A DNA stretch of 64,000 nucleotides. It comes from Pseudomonadota bacterium. GTDB taxonomy: Bacteria; Myxococcota_A; UBA796; GCA-2862545. The stretch's first letter is position 1. Each line of letters begins with the position of its first letter. The notes under the pieces are model-generated. The model was not told the DNA's origin and did no database searches. It worked only from the letters and a program-made list of their open reading frames with translations. The stretch lies in contig SXOB01000006.1 of assembly GCA_005776945.1 (NCBI GenBank), positions 1 through 64,000 of the forward strand, read 5' to 3'. Both the position numbers and the translations under genes were made by a program. Below, one piece after another: positions 51,225 through 59,606 of this stretch.

Positions 51225-52775
51225 GTGTCCACCGCCATCCAGCCGGCCGGTGCCGGCGACGTCCTGGGCGCTGTGCGCGCCGTGCGCACGACCATTCACG
51301 TCCTGCGACTCCCCGCGGGCCATTGCGCCGTCTCTGCCCACCGGCCCGACGATGCGTCTCTGGTCGCCACGATTCCCGCCACGTGGCCTGAGCACTTGGG
51401 TGGACCCGATTTCACCTCGGCCCACGGTTGCCGATTCCCTTACATCGTCGGCGAAATGGCGAACGGCATCGCGACGGCCCGAATGGTCGTCGAGGCGGGT
51501 CGAGCCGGATTCCTCGGCTTCTTCGGCGCCGCCGGATTGTCGCTGCCCTCCATCGAGGCTGGCCTCGACCAGATCGAGCGCGACCTGGGTCCCACGGGCC
51601 TGCCCTGGGGCATCAATCTCATCCACTCGCCCAATGAGCCCGACCACGAAGCGGCGACTGTCGACCTGTACCTCCGGCGCCGCGTCCGCCGGGTCAGCGC
51701 GAGCGCCTACATGGGTCTCACGCCCTCGATCGTCCGCTACGCTTTTTCCGGCGCGCGTCGGGATGCGAGTGGCGCCATCGTGCGCCCCAACAGCGTTTTC
51801 GCGAAGGTCAGCCGCCCGGAGGTCGCCGGTCGATTCCTAGCGCCGCCTCCCCGCGAAATGCTCCAAGGCCTCGTGTCTCGCGGCGATCTGACGGAAGACG
51901 AGGCCCGCTTGGCCGCGGCACTCCCCGTGGCCGAGGACCTCACCGTCGAGGCCGATTCGGGTGGGCACACCGACAACCGACCGCTGGTCGCGATGTTCCC
52001 CTTGCTCGCTGCCCTGCGCGACCGCGCCGTGGCCGCGACAGGCCGTCCCATACGCATTGGTGCCGCGGGAGGCCTTGGCACACCGACCTCCGTCGCCGCC
52101 GCCTTCCAATTGGGCGCAAGCTACGTCATGACGGGCTCCGTCAACCAAGCGGCGGTCGAATCCGGCCTGAGCGAAGTCGGACGCCAGATGTTGGCTCGCG
52201 CTGGAATCGCAGACGTCGTCATGGCGCCCGCGGCCGACATGTTCGAGTTGGGCGTCAAGGTCCAAGTCCTGCGCCGCGGCACGATGTTCGGCGTTCGCGC
52301 TCACCTGTTGTACGACGCCTATGTCTCCCATCCGTCGATCCAGGCCCTGCCCGGCCCCCTCCGCGAGCGGTTGGAACGCGAGGTGTTTCGCCGGCCCCTC
52401 TCGGAAATCGTCGAGGAGACGCGTGCCTTCTGGGCTCGCCGCGACCCCCGCGAAAATGCCAAGGCGGCCACGGACCCCAAACACGAGATGGCACTTGCCT
52501 TCCGCTGGTACCTTGGCCTGAGCAGCCGTTGGGCGATTGCCGGGGACGCGGACCGCGCCATGGACTACCAAATTTGGGCGGGCCCCGCACAAGGCGCCTT
52601 CAACGATTGGGTCGCCGGAAGCTTCCTCGAGGCACCCGAGGCCCGCACGGTGGCGCAGATTGGGCGCAACCTGCTCGAGGGCGCGGCCCAAATCGTCCGC
52701 TGCCAACAGCTGAGGCTCGCCGGCGTCGCCGTACCCCCAGCGGCGTGGCAGATCGCCCCTCGACCGCTCGGATAG
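51225..52775 (+). CDS. pfaD: PfaD-family enoyl reductase-like protein
   Basis: A 516-residue protein of the PfaD / 2-nitropropane-dioxygenase-like FMN TIM-barrel family. It has GEMANGIATARMVVEAGRAG, FLGFFGAAGLSLPSIEAGLD, ALPVAEDLTVEADSGGHTDN, IRIGAAGGLGTPTSVAAAF, YVMTGSVNQAAVESGLS, and the long C-terminal extension with DPKHEMALAFRWYLGLSSRW that separates PfaD from plain nitronate monooxygenases. In PUFA and trans-AT polyketide pathways PfaD acts as a trans enoyl reductase. No PUFA or polyketide synthase is in the window. Confidence 0.88.
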   Translation: MSTAIQPAGAGDVLGAVRAVRTTIHVLRLPAGHCAVSAHRPDDASLVATIPATWPEHLGGPDFTSAHGCRFPYIVGEMANGIATARMVVEAGRAGFLGFFGAAGLSLPSIEAGLDQIERDLGPTGLPWGINLIHSPNEPDHEAATVDLYLRRRVRRVSASAYMGLTPSIVRYAFSGARRDASGAIVRPNSVFAKVSRPEVAGRFLAPPPREMLQGLVSRGDLTEDEARLAAALPVAEDLTVEADSGGHTDNRPLVAMFPLLAALRDRAVAATGRPIRIGAAGGLGTPTSVAAAFQLGASYVMTGSVNQAAVESGLSEVGRQMLARAGIADVVMAPAADMFELGVKVQVLRRGTMFGVRAHLLYDAYVSHPSIQALPGPLRERLEREVFRRPLSEIVEETRAFWARRDPRENAKAATDPKHEMALAFRWYLGLSSRWAIAGDADRAMDYQIWAGPAQGAFNDWVAGSFLEAPEARTVAQIGRNLLEGAAQIVRCQQLRLAGVAVPPAAWQIAPRPLG

Positions 52776-52784
52776 GCGCCCTCC

Positions 52785-53249
52785 GTGGGGGTTGCCTTCA
52801 AAGTCGTTCGAAGCTCTGACGTCCCCTGGTCCGACGCGATCGACCGAGGGCCATTTCAGGGGCGACGCAAGGCCCTGGGTGGCGAGCGCCTCACAGCAGG
52901 ATTGTGGGAGTTGCCCCAGGGCAAACGCTCGTTCCCGTTGCACATGCACCACGTCACCGAGGAGGCGATGTGGGTCGTCTCCGGCACTTGCCATGTGCGG
53001 ACGCCAAACGGCGAAACCCAACTTCACGCCGGGGACTACGTCAGCTTCCCCGCGGGTGGCCCTGCCCACCAACTTGTGAACCACTCAGACGCGCCTTGCA
53101 TCTACGTTGGCCTTTCCGCTACGCAGGGACCCGACATCGTCGAGTACCCGGACTCCGGAAAGGTGGCAGCCAGCGTCGGCGTTGCCGGCGGCGGCCGCAA
53201 GCGATGGATTTTCCGAGATCAGGTCGATTACTTCGACGGCGAAGGCTGA
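52785..53249 (+). CDS. Cupin-domain protein
   Basis: A 154-residue single-cupin protein from GTG 52785. Cupin motif 1 with metal ligands reads FPLHMHHVTEEAMWVVSGTC (about 50-70), and motif 2 reads GDYVSFPAGGPAHQLVNHSD (about 85-105). No catalytic partner residues allow a specific call; it may be an isomerase, dioxygenase or binding protein. It follows pfaD by 9 bp and ends 1 bp before a convergent gene. Confidence 0.85.
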   Translation: MGVAFKVVRSSDVPWSDAIDRGPFQGRRKALGGERLTAGLWELPQGKRSFPLHMHHVTEEAMWVVSGTCHVRTPNGETQLHAGDYVSFPAGGPAHQLVNHSDAPCIYVGLSATQGPDIVEYPDSGKVAASVGVAGGGRKRWIFRDQVDYFDGEG

Positions 53250-53250
53250 G

Positions 53251-53880
53251 TCACCGGCTCGCCAGCCGGTCCCGCAACTCATCGATCGCGTCTTCCGGGA
53301 GCACTTCCGCCAATTTCTCGTCGGTGGCGTCCTGGATCTCCGCCCACGTACGATTGCCAGCCCCCTCGGCGACGTCACCTGCGCGCACCCGTTCGATGAG
53401 GTCGAGGGTTTCCGCCGCCTCGTCCTGCAACAAGATCTCGACGTCGTCGGCGGCGTCGGCGCCAAGCCGCCCTTCCTCGACGAGGTCGTCGAGGATGCCT
53501 GCCGTTCGCTGGAAGCTCGCTTCGAGGGCCGGCTCATAGAGGACATCGAATACCCGACGGGTGCGGCCGGGACGGCTTGCCGGGTCCGCACCGCCATCGT
53601 CGCCGACGAACACGTCCGCTGCGTCCTGGGGGGCATTCAGAGCGCCAACCCACTCGCCGGCGGCAGGCTCGGCCACGGACTCGGCGGCCCGCTCGGCTAC
53701 GGCATTCCGCACGGCCCGGTCAGAGCCCGGCGAAGCCGATGACACGGCCAACGGAGCCGACGATTCCGGCGCGCGCGACCCCATCGACGCCACGCCGAGC
53801 GCCAGAGCCACAGACGCCGCACCAATGACCCACGCTTTCCGCAAACCTGGCCTCAGGGCGGGTCGCCTAACGTTGCCCAC
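53251..53880 (-). CDS. Membrane-anchored or exported Glu/Asp-rich protein
   Basis: A 209-residue protein from GTG 53880. It has an N-terminal hydrophobic helix (about 16-33) that could anchor the protein or be a signal peptide, an Ala/Ser/Pro-rich linker, and a helical acidic C-terminal half (GILDDLVEEGRLGADAADDV, EILLQDEAAETLDLIERV). No family is recognised. The position just downstream of accC may reflect the same transcript. The pattern is reminiscent of small sensor or scaffold proteins; no function is assigned. Confidence 0.55.
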   Translation of the reverse strand: MGNVRRPALRPGLRKAWVIGAASVALALGVASMGSRAPESSAPLAVSSASPGSDRAVRNAVAERAAESVAEPAAGEWVGALNAPQDAADVFVGDDGGADPASRPGRTRRVFDVLYEPALEASFQRTAGILDDLVEEGRLGADAADDVEILLQDEAAETLDLIERVRAGDVAEGAGNRTWAEIQDATDEKLAEVLPEDAIDELRDRLASR

Positions 53881-53922
53881 CGCCGGCCGGTCCAGTGGGG
53901 CGCTCGGTGACGAACCCTGTCG

Positions 53923-55275
53923 TCAGACCCGGCTGGCCAGCCACTCGTCGACGAAGCGGGTGTAATGCCTGCCCTCTTGGAACTCTGGCGTGCACAACAG
54001 CTCGCGTTGGAGGGGCAGCGTCGTCTTGATGCCCTCGACGACGAACTCGTCGATGGCATGCAACACGCGTCGGATGGCGTGCTCGCGGTCGCGTCCGCGA
54101 ACGATGAGCTTCGCCGCCAAGCTGTCGTAGAATGGCTGAACGATCGCGTGCTCATGCACCGCGCTGTCGATGCGAACGCCCGGTCCGCCGGGCTCATGGT
54201 AGCCCGTGATGAGGCCTGGAGACGGCAGAAAGGTACGTGGATCCTCGGCATTGACCCGGATCTCAATGGCGTGGCCCTGGGCGACAATCGCCGATTGCTC
54301 GATGGAGAGATCCTCGCCTGCGGCCAACCGAATCTGCTCTTGGATGAGGTCGACGCCGTAGACCTCCTCCGTGGCCGGGTGTTCGACCTGGATTCGGGGG
54401 TTCACTTCGAGGAAGTAGAACCCTTCGCCCTCTACCAGGAACTCACAGGTCGCGACCGTACGGTAGCCGACGCTGCGGATCAGCGAAGACGCGGCCTCTT
54501 CGATGCGGCTGCGAAGGCTGTCGCTGAGGAAGGGCGCAGGCGCCTCCTCGATGATCTTCTGGTGACGGCGCTGCATCGAGCAATCGCGCGTGCCGACGTG
54601 GATGCCACCGCCGCGCCCATCGCCCGCCACTTGCACCTCAACGTGCCTCGGCTTGCGCAGGTACTTCTCGATGAAGACGTCTTTGCTGCCGAAGGCGGCC
54701 AAGCTCTCCGCTTGGGCGACGTCGAAGACGCGTAGCAGCGCCTCCTCGTCTTCCACCACGCGCATGCCCTTGCCGCCGCCACCACCCGCCGCCTTCAAGA
54801 TGACCGGGTACCCGGTCGCGTCGGCGACGCGCATGGCGTCCTCAACGGAGTCGATGGCGCCAGTCGAGCCGCCGAGTAGGGGCAGACCGGCCGTCCGCGC
54901 CGCTTCCTTGGCCGAGAGTTTGTCACCAAAGGTGTGCAGGTGCTCGACGCTGGGGCCCACAAAGGTGATGCCCATGCGCCCTACTTTCTCAGCAAAGCGA
55001 GCGTTTTCGGCCAAGAATCCGTACCCAGGATGGATCGCGTCCGCACCCGTGATTTGAGCGGCGCTGAGCACGGCTGGCATGTTGAGGTAGCTGCCGACGG
55101 CTGGAGCCGGTCCCACGCACACGGCTTCGTCGGCGAAGCGAACGTGCAACGCGTTGCGGTCAGCCTGGCTGAAAATCGCGACCGTAGGGATGTCGAGTTC
55201 CTTGCACGCGCGAATGATGCGCAGCGCGATCTCACCCCGGTTCGCAATCAGCAGTTTCTTGAACGGTCGCCGCAT
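53923..55275 (-). CDS. accC: Acetyl-CoA carboxylase biotin carboxylase subunit
   Basis: A 450-residue ATP-grasp enzyme that carboxylates biotin on AccB. It opens KKLLIANRGEIALRIIRACK, has the GYPVILKAAGGGGGKGMRVV loop (about 154-173), the CSMQRRHQKIIEEAPAPFL segment, and VEGEGFYFLEVNPRIQVEHP with the catalytic and metal residues. The length is standard. It begins 3 bp after accB. The aroQ-accB-accC order is common in many phyla. Confidence 0.97.
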   Translation of the reverse strand: MRRPFKKLLIANRGEIALRIIRACKELDIPTVAIFSQADRNALHVRFADEAVCVGPAPAVGSYLNMPAVLSAAQITGADAIHPGYGFLAENARFAEKVGRMGITFVGPSVEHLHTFGDKLSAKEAARTAGLPLLGGSTGAIDSVEDAMRVADATGYPVILKAAGGGGGKGMRVVEDEEALLRVFDVAQAESLAAFGSKDVFIEKYLRKPRHVEVQVAGDGRGGGIHVGTRDCSMQRRHQKIIEEAPAPFLSDSLRSRIEEAASSLIRSVGYRTVATCEFLVEGEGFYFLEVNPRIQVEHPATEEVYGVDLIQEQIRLAAGEDLSIEQSAIVAQGHAIEIRVNAEDPRTFLPSPGLITGYHEPGGPGVRIDSAVHEHAIVQPFYDSLAAKLIVRGRDREHAIRRVLHAIDEFVVEGIKTTLPLQRELLCTPEFQEGRHYTRFVDEWLASRV

Positions 55276-55278
55276 CCG

Positions 55279-55707
55279 TCAGCCGCGGCGGATCTTGAAC
55301 AGCGGCTGGCCAAACTCGACGGCGTGGCCGTTCTCGACTAGGATTTCGGCGACGACCCCCGCCACGTCGCTCTCGATCTCGTTCATCAGCTTCATCGCTT
55401 CGACGATGCAGATCGTCTTTCCGGCCTCGACGCGGTCGCCGACGTCGCAGAACGAGGCCTGGCCCGGCTTTGGAGACCGGTAGAACGTGCCGACCATCGG
55501 CGACCGGACGATGTGAAGGCCGTCGGAGGCTGCGGCAGCCGGGGCGGCCGCGACGGGTGCAGCCATCTGCGGAATCGCCATCGTCGGCGCGGCCGCAGCG
55601 GCCCCGACCCGCAATTCCACACTCCAATCCCCCTCGGAGTACGCGAACTCCCGTACGTCGTACTTACCGAGAAGCGTGAGGAGTTTTTCGATGCGTTCCA
55701 GGTCCAT
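55279..55707 (-). CDS. accB: Biotin carboxyl carrier protein of acetyl-CoA carboxylase
   Basis: A 142-residue protein. The N-terminal helix [20 protein letters not shown] is followed by an Ala/Pro-rich mobile linker (about 33-60) and a biotinyl domain (about 64-142) with [20 protein letters not shown] and the biotin lysine in [16 protein letters not shown]. It shuttles carboxybiotin between AccC and the carboxyltransferase subunits, which are not in this window. Confidence 0.97.
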   Translation of the reverse strand: MDLERIEKLLTLLGKYDVREFAYSEGDWSVELRVGAAAAAPTMAIPQMAAPVAAAPAAAASDGLHIVRSPMVGTFYRSPKPGQASFCDVGDRVEAGKTICIVEAMKLMNEIESDVAGVVAEILVENGHAVEFGQPLFKIRRG

Positions 55708-55728
55708 CCGACCTCCGGAGCCCGCCGA

Positions 55729-56169
55729 CTAGCCCGCCCGGCGGTGGGCAACCAGCCCGCGTAGCGCGGCCTCGTAGCCCGCTGCACCAAGCCCTGAGAC
55801 GCCGCCAATGGCGACGTCGGCGAGCAGACTCGCCCGTCGAAAGGGCTCCCGAGCGAAGATGTTCGTGAGGTGGACCTCGACGAACGGCAACGGACGGCTG
55901 AGCAACGCGTCCCGAATCCCGACGCTCGTATGGGTGAAGGCGCCTGCGTTGACGACGGCTCCGGCGAAGCCGTCGTCGGACGCCGCATGGATCGCTTCGA
56001 TCAACTCCCCTTCCCTGGCGCTCACCACCACGCGCAGCTTCGCTCCGACAGAGGCCGCGACCTCTTCGAGTTGGGCGTGGATGTCGGCGAGGCCCACCCG
56101 GCCGTAGCGTTCGACCTCTCTGCGACCCAGCCGGTCCAGATTGGGCCCCTGCAACACGAGGACGTTCAA
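55729..56169 (-). CDS. aroQ: Type II 3-dehydroquinate dehydratase
   Basis: About 146 residues from TTG 56169, which overlaps the upstream stop (TTGA) and gives the expected N-terminus NVLVLQGPNLDRLGRREV. An ATG at 56184 would overlap the upstream gene by 19 bp and add five residues. Catalytic features of the dodecameric type II enzyme are present: Tyr in ERYGRVGLADIH, AVVNAGAFTHTSVGIRDAL, and VEVHLTNIFAREPFRRASLL. It works in the same pathway as the fused aroK-aroB upstream in this operon. Confidence 0.95.
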   Translation of the reverse strand: MNVLVLQGPNLDRLGRREVERYGRVGLADIHAQLEEVAASVGAKLRVVVSAREGELIEAIHAASDDGFAGAVVNAGAFTHTSVGIRDALLSRPLPFVEVHLTNIFAREPFRRASLLADVAIGGVSGLGAAGYEAALRGLVAHRRAG

Positions 56170-56960
56170 TGCCTGGACGGCCATGAGACCGGCGTATGAC
56201 CGCGGCGCGGGCCACCGGGGTCGGTTTCCATGTCGTCGGGCCGCAACGCATGGCGGGGCAGCGCTGGATCTACGGTTCCTCCGCCGGGCATCGCGAGATC
56301 CAACATCGGCATGAGCGGGGCGAGGGCGGGGGGGAGATCCGCGGGATCCGTGAGATCTTCGCTCAGGTCCCGGGGCCAGGCGTCCGTCGAACGCTCAGCC
56401 GCTCGGATGCGCGCGATCAAGGCGGGTTGATCGGGATGATGACGCGAAAGCCGGCGCAGGAGCCGGAGTGCCCTGTCTACTTGGCCGGCTGCCAACAGCG
56501 CGTCGGCTCGAAACACCGTGTCGAACGGGTCAGCGCCTCGCAGAGCGGGGACGGGCGACGCGTCGTTGGCGCGGAAGAGGACTTCGTTTGCAACGACGTC
56601 GTCGCCGCGCTCCGCAAGAATGCGCTCCGCCGCTTGGACAGCGAGCGCCGATTCCCCAGTCCGCTCCAGCGCCAACATCTCGACGCGAGCCAAGCGGGCG
56701 TCGCCACCAGGGCCCCCCATTTCCGTCAATGCCGCCAGCGCCCCTGCTGGGTCGCCGGCCTCCAAGTAGGCGCGGGCACGAAGGGGCCACCAGACCGGGC
56801 CTGTCGCACCGGCCGCAGCGGCGGCGAGGAGTATGTCGCGCGCCGCCGCCCAACGGTACCGACGAAGGTACTCCTCCGCGACCGTAGCCGCCGCATCGTC
56901 GGCGGGATCGTCCGCCAACATCTCCAACAACAAGTCGAGTTCGGGGTCGGTCAGCGCCAC
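56166..56960 (-). CDS. TPR-like helical-repeat protein
   Basis: A 264-residue protein made mostly of Ala-rich helix pairs with TPR-like spacing (VAEEYLRRYRWAAARDILLA, PLRARAYLEAGDPAGALAAL, FRADALLAAGQVDRALRLLR). No signal peptide or membrane segment. The last 60 residues are Pro/Asp-rich and probably disordered. It sits between a lipoprotein gene and aroQ in the aro/acc operon. No specific function can be assigned. Confidence 0.7.
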   Translation of the reverse strand: MALTDPELDLLLEMLADDPADDAAATVAEEYLRRYRWAAARDILLAAAAAGATGPVWWPLRARAYLEAGDPAGALAALTEMGGPGGDARLARVEMLALERTGESALAVQAAERILAERGDDVVANEVLFRANDASPVPALRGADPFDTVFRADALLAAGQVDRALRLLRRLSRHHPDQPALIARIRAAERSTDAWPRDLSEDLTDPADLPPALAPLMPMLDLAMPGGGTVDPALPRHALRPDDMETDPGGPRRGHTPVSWPSRH

Positions 56961-56962
56961 GG

Positions 56963-57493
56963 TCAGCGCGGTACGACGTGAAGCTCGGCGACGCTGCCTT
57001 CCACACCGACTTCGAACACGGCGGCGGCAGGCTCACCCGATTCCATCGGAAACGCGTCGATGGCGAGCGTGAACCGGGCGAGCCCATCGGCGTCGCTATG
57101 CACCGAACGCCCTTCGGCGCCGTCAAACGCGCGGTTGTGGTTCCAGAGGTCGGAGCCGTCTAGGCGCTCGACCCAGCGGTCGCCGTAGGCATCCCAGACA
57201 AAGGGGCAATCCACGCACGAAGCCACGTCGACGGCGACGTAGGCTACGTCGGACTCCACTTCCGCCATGCCTGCTGCCACGCCAATCTCGACGACCACGT
57301 GTTCGAGCGGGTCGCCGCTTTCGCCGTCGTAGACCAGCACATCGACCGGCACGAGTGCCGTCAATCCGTCGCCCGCCCCATCAAAGGCCGGGTCCCAAGG
57401 GACGTCGATCTCGGCCTCCATCCACAGCGCGACCTCGGGCTCTGCTTCACAGGCCGAAAGGGCAAGCGCGATGGGGAAGAGGCGGAGTTTCAT
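56963..57493 (-). CDS. Small lipoprotein of unknown function
   Basis: A 176-residue protein from ATG 57493, overlapping the aroK-aroB stop (ATGA). LALSACEAEP gives a clear lipobox (Cys about 15). The mature part is acidic and beta-rich with paired Cys (VASCVDCPFVWDAYGD) and a segment (GRSVHSDADGLARFTLAIDA) resembling Ig-like or carboxypeptidase-regulatory folds. Unrecognised. It lies between two shikimate-pathway genes without obvious reason. Confidence 0.65.
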   Translation of the reverse strand: MKLRLFPIALALSACEAEPEVALWMEAEIDVPWDPAFDGAGDGLTALVPVDVLVYDGESGDPLEHVVVEIGVAAGMAEVESDVAYVAVDVASCVDCPFVWDAYGDRWVERLDGSDLWNHNRAFDGAEGRSVHSDADGLARFTLAIDAFPMESGEPAAAVFEVGVEGSVAELHVVPR

Positions 57494-59010
57494 GGAATGC
57501 AGGTCACCAGCATATCTCGGTCCGCGGACGTCAGCGTGACGGGCTCCCATCGGCCCAACGACACTGGGATTGGCAGCACCAAGGTATCGGCGCCTCGCTT
57601 CTTGTCTCTCTCGATCGCAGTTCGCACAGCTGCGGGCCGCAATCGAGGAGGCGCGGACCGGCCAAGCCAAGGCCCGACCCAGGCGGCCACCTGGTCGGCC
57701 CACGCGCGGGTCACGACGCCACGGACGGCGGCGAACCGCACCTCCGCGACAAGGCCCCACCCCACGGCTTCGGCGTGCGGCAATCGGTAGCCGCTGGCCA
57801 CTTCAAGGGCGTGGCCAACGGTGTGTCCCGCGTTGAGGGCGATTCGCTCGCCGCGATCGCGTTCGTCGCGGGCGACAATCGCGAGCTTCGCAGCCGCAGC
57901 ACGGGCCACGAGGCGCACGTCGGTGTGTGCCATCTTCGGGTCCGCCGACGCCATCAGGCCCACGATTTCGGGGTCGCCAACGAGGCCCACCTTGAGCGCT
58001 TCGATGAGGCCCGTACGCCTCGCGCGGGCCGGCGTCGTCGCCCACCATTCGGCCGCAGCGTACGAGAGCCGCGGCGCGTGAAAGGTCCCGACTCGGTTCT
58101 TGCCGAGACGATCGATCGCGACCTTCCCGCCGAGGCTCGCGTCGACGGCGCCGACGACGGTGGTCGCAAGGGCCGCCCACGGTAGGCCTCGCAGTGTCAG
58201 TGCAGCGGCCAGGCCCACGGCGTCGGTTGTGGCCCCGCCACCGAAGGCCACCACGGCATCGTCGCGAGTGACCCCGCGCCCCAAGAGATCATCGATCATG
58301 GCCATGACGGCCGGCCACCGTTTCGCGCGCTCCCCTCGGGGGATGGGGCCCAACCATGACGCCCCCACCCCGGCGGCAGTGGGATGAAAGCGAAGCGCCA
58401 TCGGGTCGCCGAACCCATAGGCCGTACCGGCAAACCTCGCGGCAAAGGCTTCGGCAAGCCAGCGCGCGTCGGGCGCAACGAGCGCGTCGCCCGCACCGGT
58501 GCCCAACGCGTGCCGGACCCGGTACGGCGGCCGTTGAACGGCGGCAACGACGTCCGCCACCACGTCGACCAAGGGACGATCCGCGTCGACGTGGACGTCT
58601 GCATCGGCGTACGCGGCTCGTCGGGTGGCCCACAAAGCGCCCGCGTCACCCGCCAGCGGACGCTCGTCGCCGTTCATCCGGCCGACGCACGTCGCCAGCG
58701 AGGCGCGCAACACGATGCCCAACGCTTGCTCCGCAATTGCGTCGCGGTTGGGCTTCTGCGCCCAGCACCCGCCGCCCGTCGCGATCACGGGTGCGCCGGG
58801 ATCGCCAAGAACGGTCGCAAGCGTCGCGGCCTCCCGCTCGCGAAACAGCCCTTCACCGTCCCGCTCAAACTGCTCGCGGATCGGCCCCCAACGCAGACGC
58901 AGGGCTTCGTCCAAGTCCACGAAGGGCCGCCCGAGCGCGTTCGCCACGGCACGACCGACCGTCCCTTTACCGACGCCCATGAAGCCGCCAATGGCCACCG
59001 CGCGCGTCAA
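57490..59010 (-). CDS. aroKB: Fused shikimate kinase / 3-dehydroquinate synthase
   Basis: About 506 residues from TTG 59010; TTG 59022 is also possible and no strong ribosome site decides. Residues 1-165 form shikimate kinase: P-loop IGGFMGVGKGTVGRA, FVDLDEALRLRWG, VIATGGGCWA. Residues about 175-506 form 3-dehydroquinate synthase: VVAFGGGATTDAVGLAAALT, VDASLGGKVAIDRLGKNRVG, GLIEALKVGLVGDPE and LNAGHTVGHALEVASGYRLP. The fusion supplies two shikimate-pathway steps and heads the operon with aroQ. Confidence 0.93.
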   Translation of the reverse strand: MTRAVAIGGFMGVGKGTVGRAVANALGRPFVDLDEALRLRWGPIREQFERDGEGLFREREAATLATVLGDPGAPVIATGGGCWAQKPNRDAIAEQALGIVLRASLATCVGRMNGDERPLAGDAGALWATRRAAYADADVHVDADRPLVDVVADVVAAVQRPPYRVRHALGTGAGDALVAPDARWLAEAFAARFAGTAYGFGDPMALRFHPTAAGVGASWLGPIPRGERAKRWPAVMAMIDDLLGRGVTRDDAVVAFGGGATTDAVGLAAALTLRGLPWAALATTVVGAVDASLGGKVAIDRLGKNRVGTFHAPRLSYAAAEWWATTPARARRTGLIEALKVGLVGDPEIVGLMASADPKMAHTDVRLVARAAAAKLAIVARDERDRGERIALNAGHTVGHALEVASGYRLPHAEAVGWGLVAEVRFAAVRGVVTRAWADQVAAWVGPWLGRSAPPRLRPAAVRTAIERDKKRGADTLVLPIPVSLGRWEPVTLTSADRDMLVTCIP

Positions 59011-59080
59011 CCGCTCACCCAAACTGCAAGATTGGGTGTAGCATGGGGACGCCACCACCCCCCCACCCGCCAAGGCAGGC

Positions 59081-59509
59081 ATGTCCCGGCTCAAGACTCT
59101 CGACGAGAACGTCCGCACCTGGCTCGAGGCCACCGGTCTGGCCCTCGATCCCGCGGACGACGGCCTCTACCTGCTCAAATATGGATCCACGGTCGTCTTG
59201 TTGACGTTGTTCGAGCGCGCCGACGCTACCTTCGTTCGTTTCGTCTCCGTCGTCCTCAAGGACTTTGAGCCGAGCATGGAGTTGCTCCAACGCATCCTGA
59301 GACTCAACACCGAAGTGCTGTTCGGGCAGTTCCTCCTGTTTGAGGACGACACGCTTTGCTTCTCTGCGACCCTCCACGGCGACCATCTCCACCCCGACAC
59401 GTTTGCGTCGACCCTTCGCTACGTGGCCAAGGTGTCCGACGATTGGGACGACGAGCTCCAACGCCTTGGCGGCGGCATGCGCGCCTCCGAGATTTTGGCT
59501 TCCGGCTAG
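59081..59509 (+). CDS. YbjN-like / chaperone-fold protein
   Basis: A 142-residue acidic protein with an alpha-beta-beta-beta pattern (VRTWLEATGLALDPADDGLY, TFVRFVSVVLKDFEPSMELL, LNTEVLFGQFLLFEDDTLCF, STLRYVAKVSDDWDDELQR). This resembles the YbjN / type III secretion chaperone-like fold. No catalytic motif. Divergent from aroK-aroB across about 70 bp. The role may be regulatory or chaperone-like; evidence is fold-level only. Confidence 0.6.
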   Translation: MSRLKTLDENVRTWLEATGLALDPADDGLYLLKYGSTVVLLTLFERADATFVRFVSVVLKDFEPSMELLQRILRLNTEVLFGQFLLFEDDTLCFSATLHGDHLHPDTFASTLRYVAKVSDDWDDELQRLGGGMRASEILASG

Positions 59510-59606
59510 CAGGCGGCGGCGCGCCTCCGTCGGGCGTCAGGCCGACGTCACCGCACGCCGATGATGATTTGACACACGGGGGATGTGAGAGCGTCACATT
59601 GGTCCC

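Noticed and set aside
59569-59606. TTGACA at 59569 as the -35 of a promoter for the exported TPR gene.
   Set aside because: No acceptable -10 hexamer lies 16-18 bp downstream, so I did not list it as a promoter.
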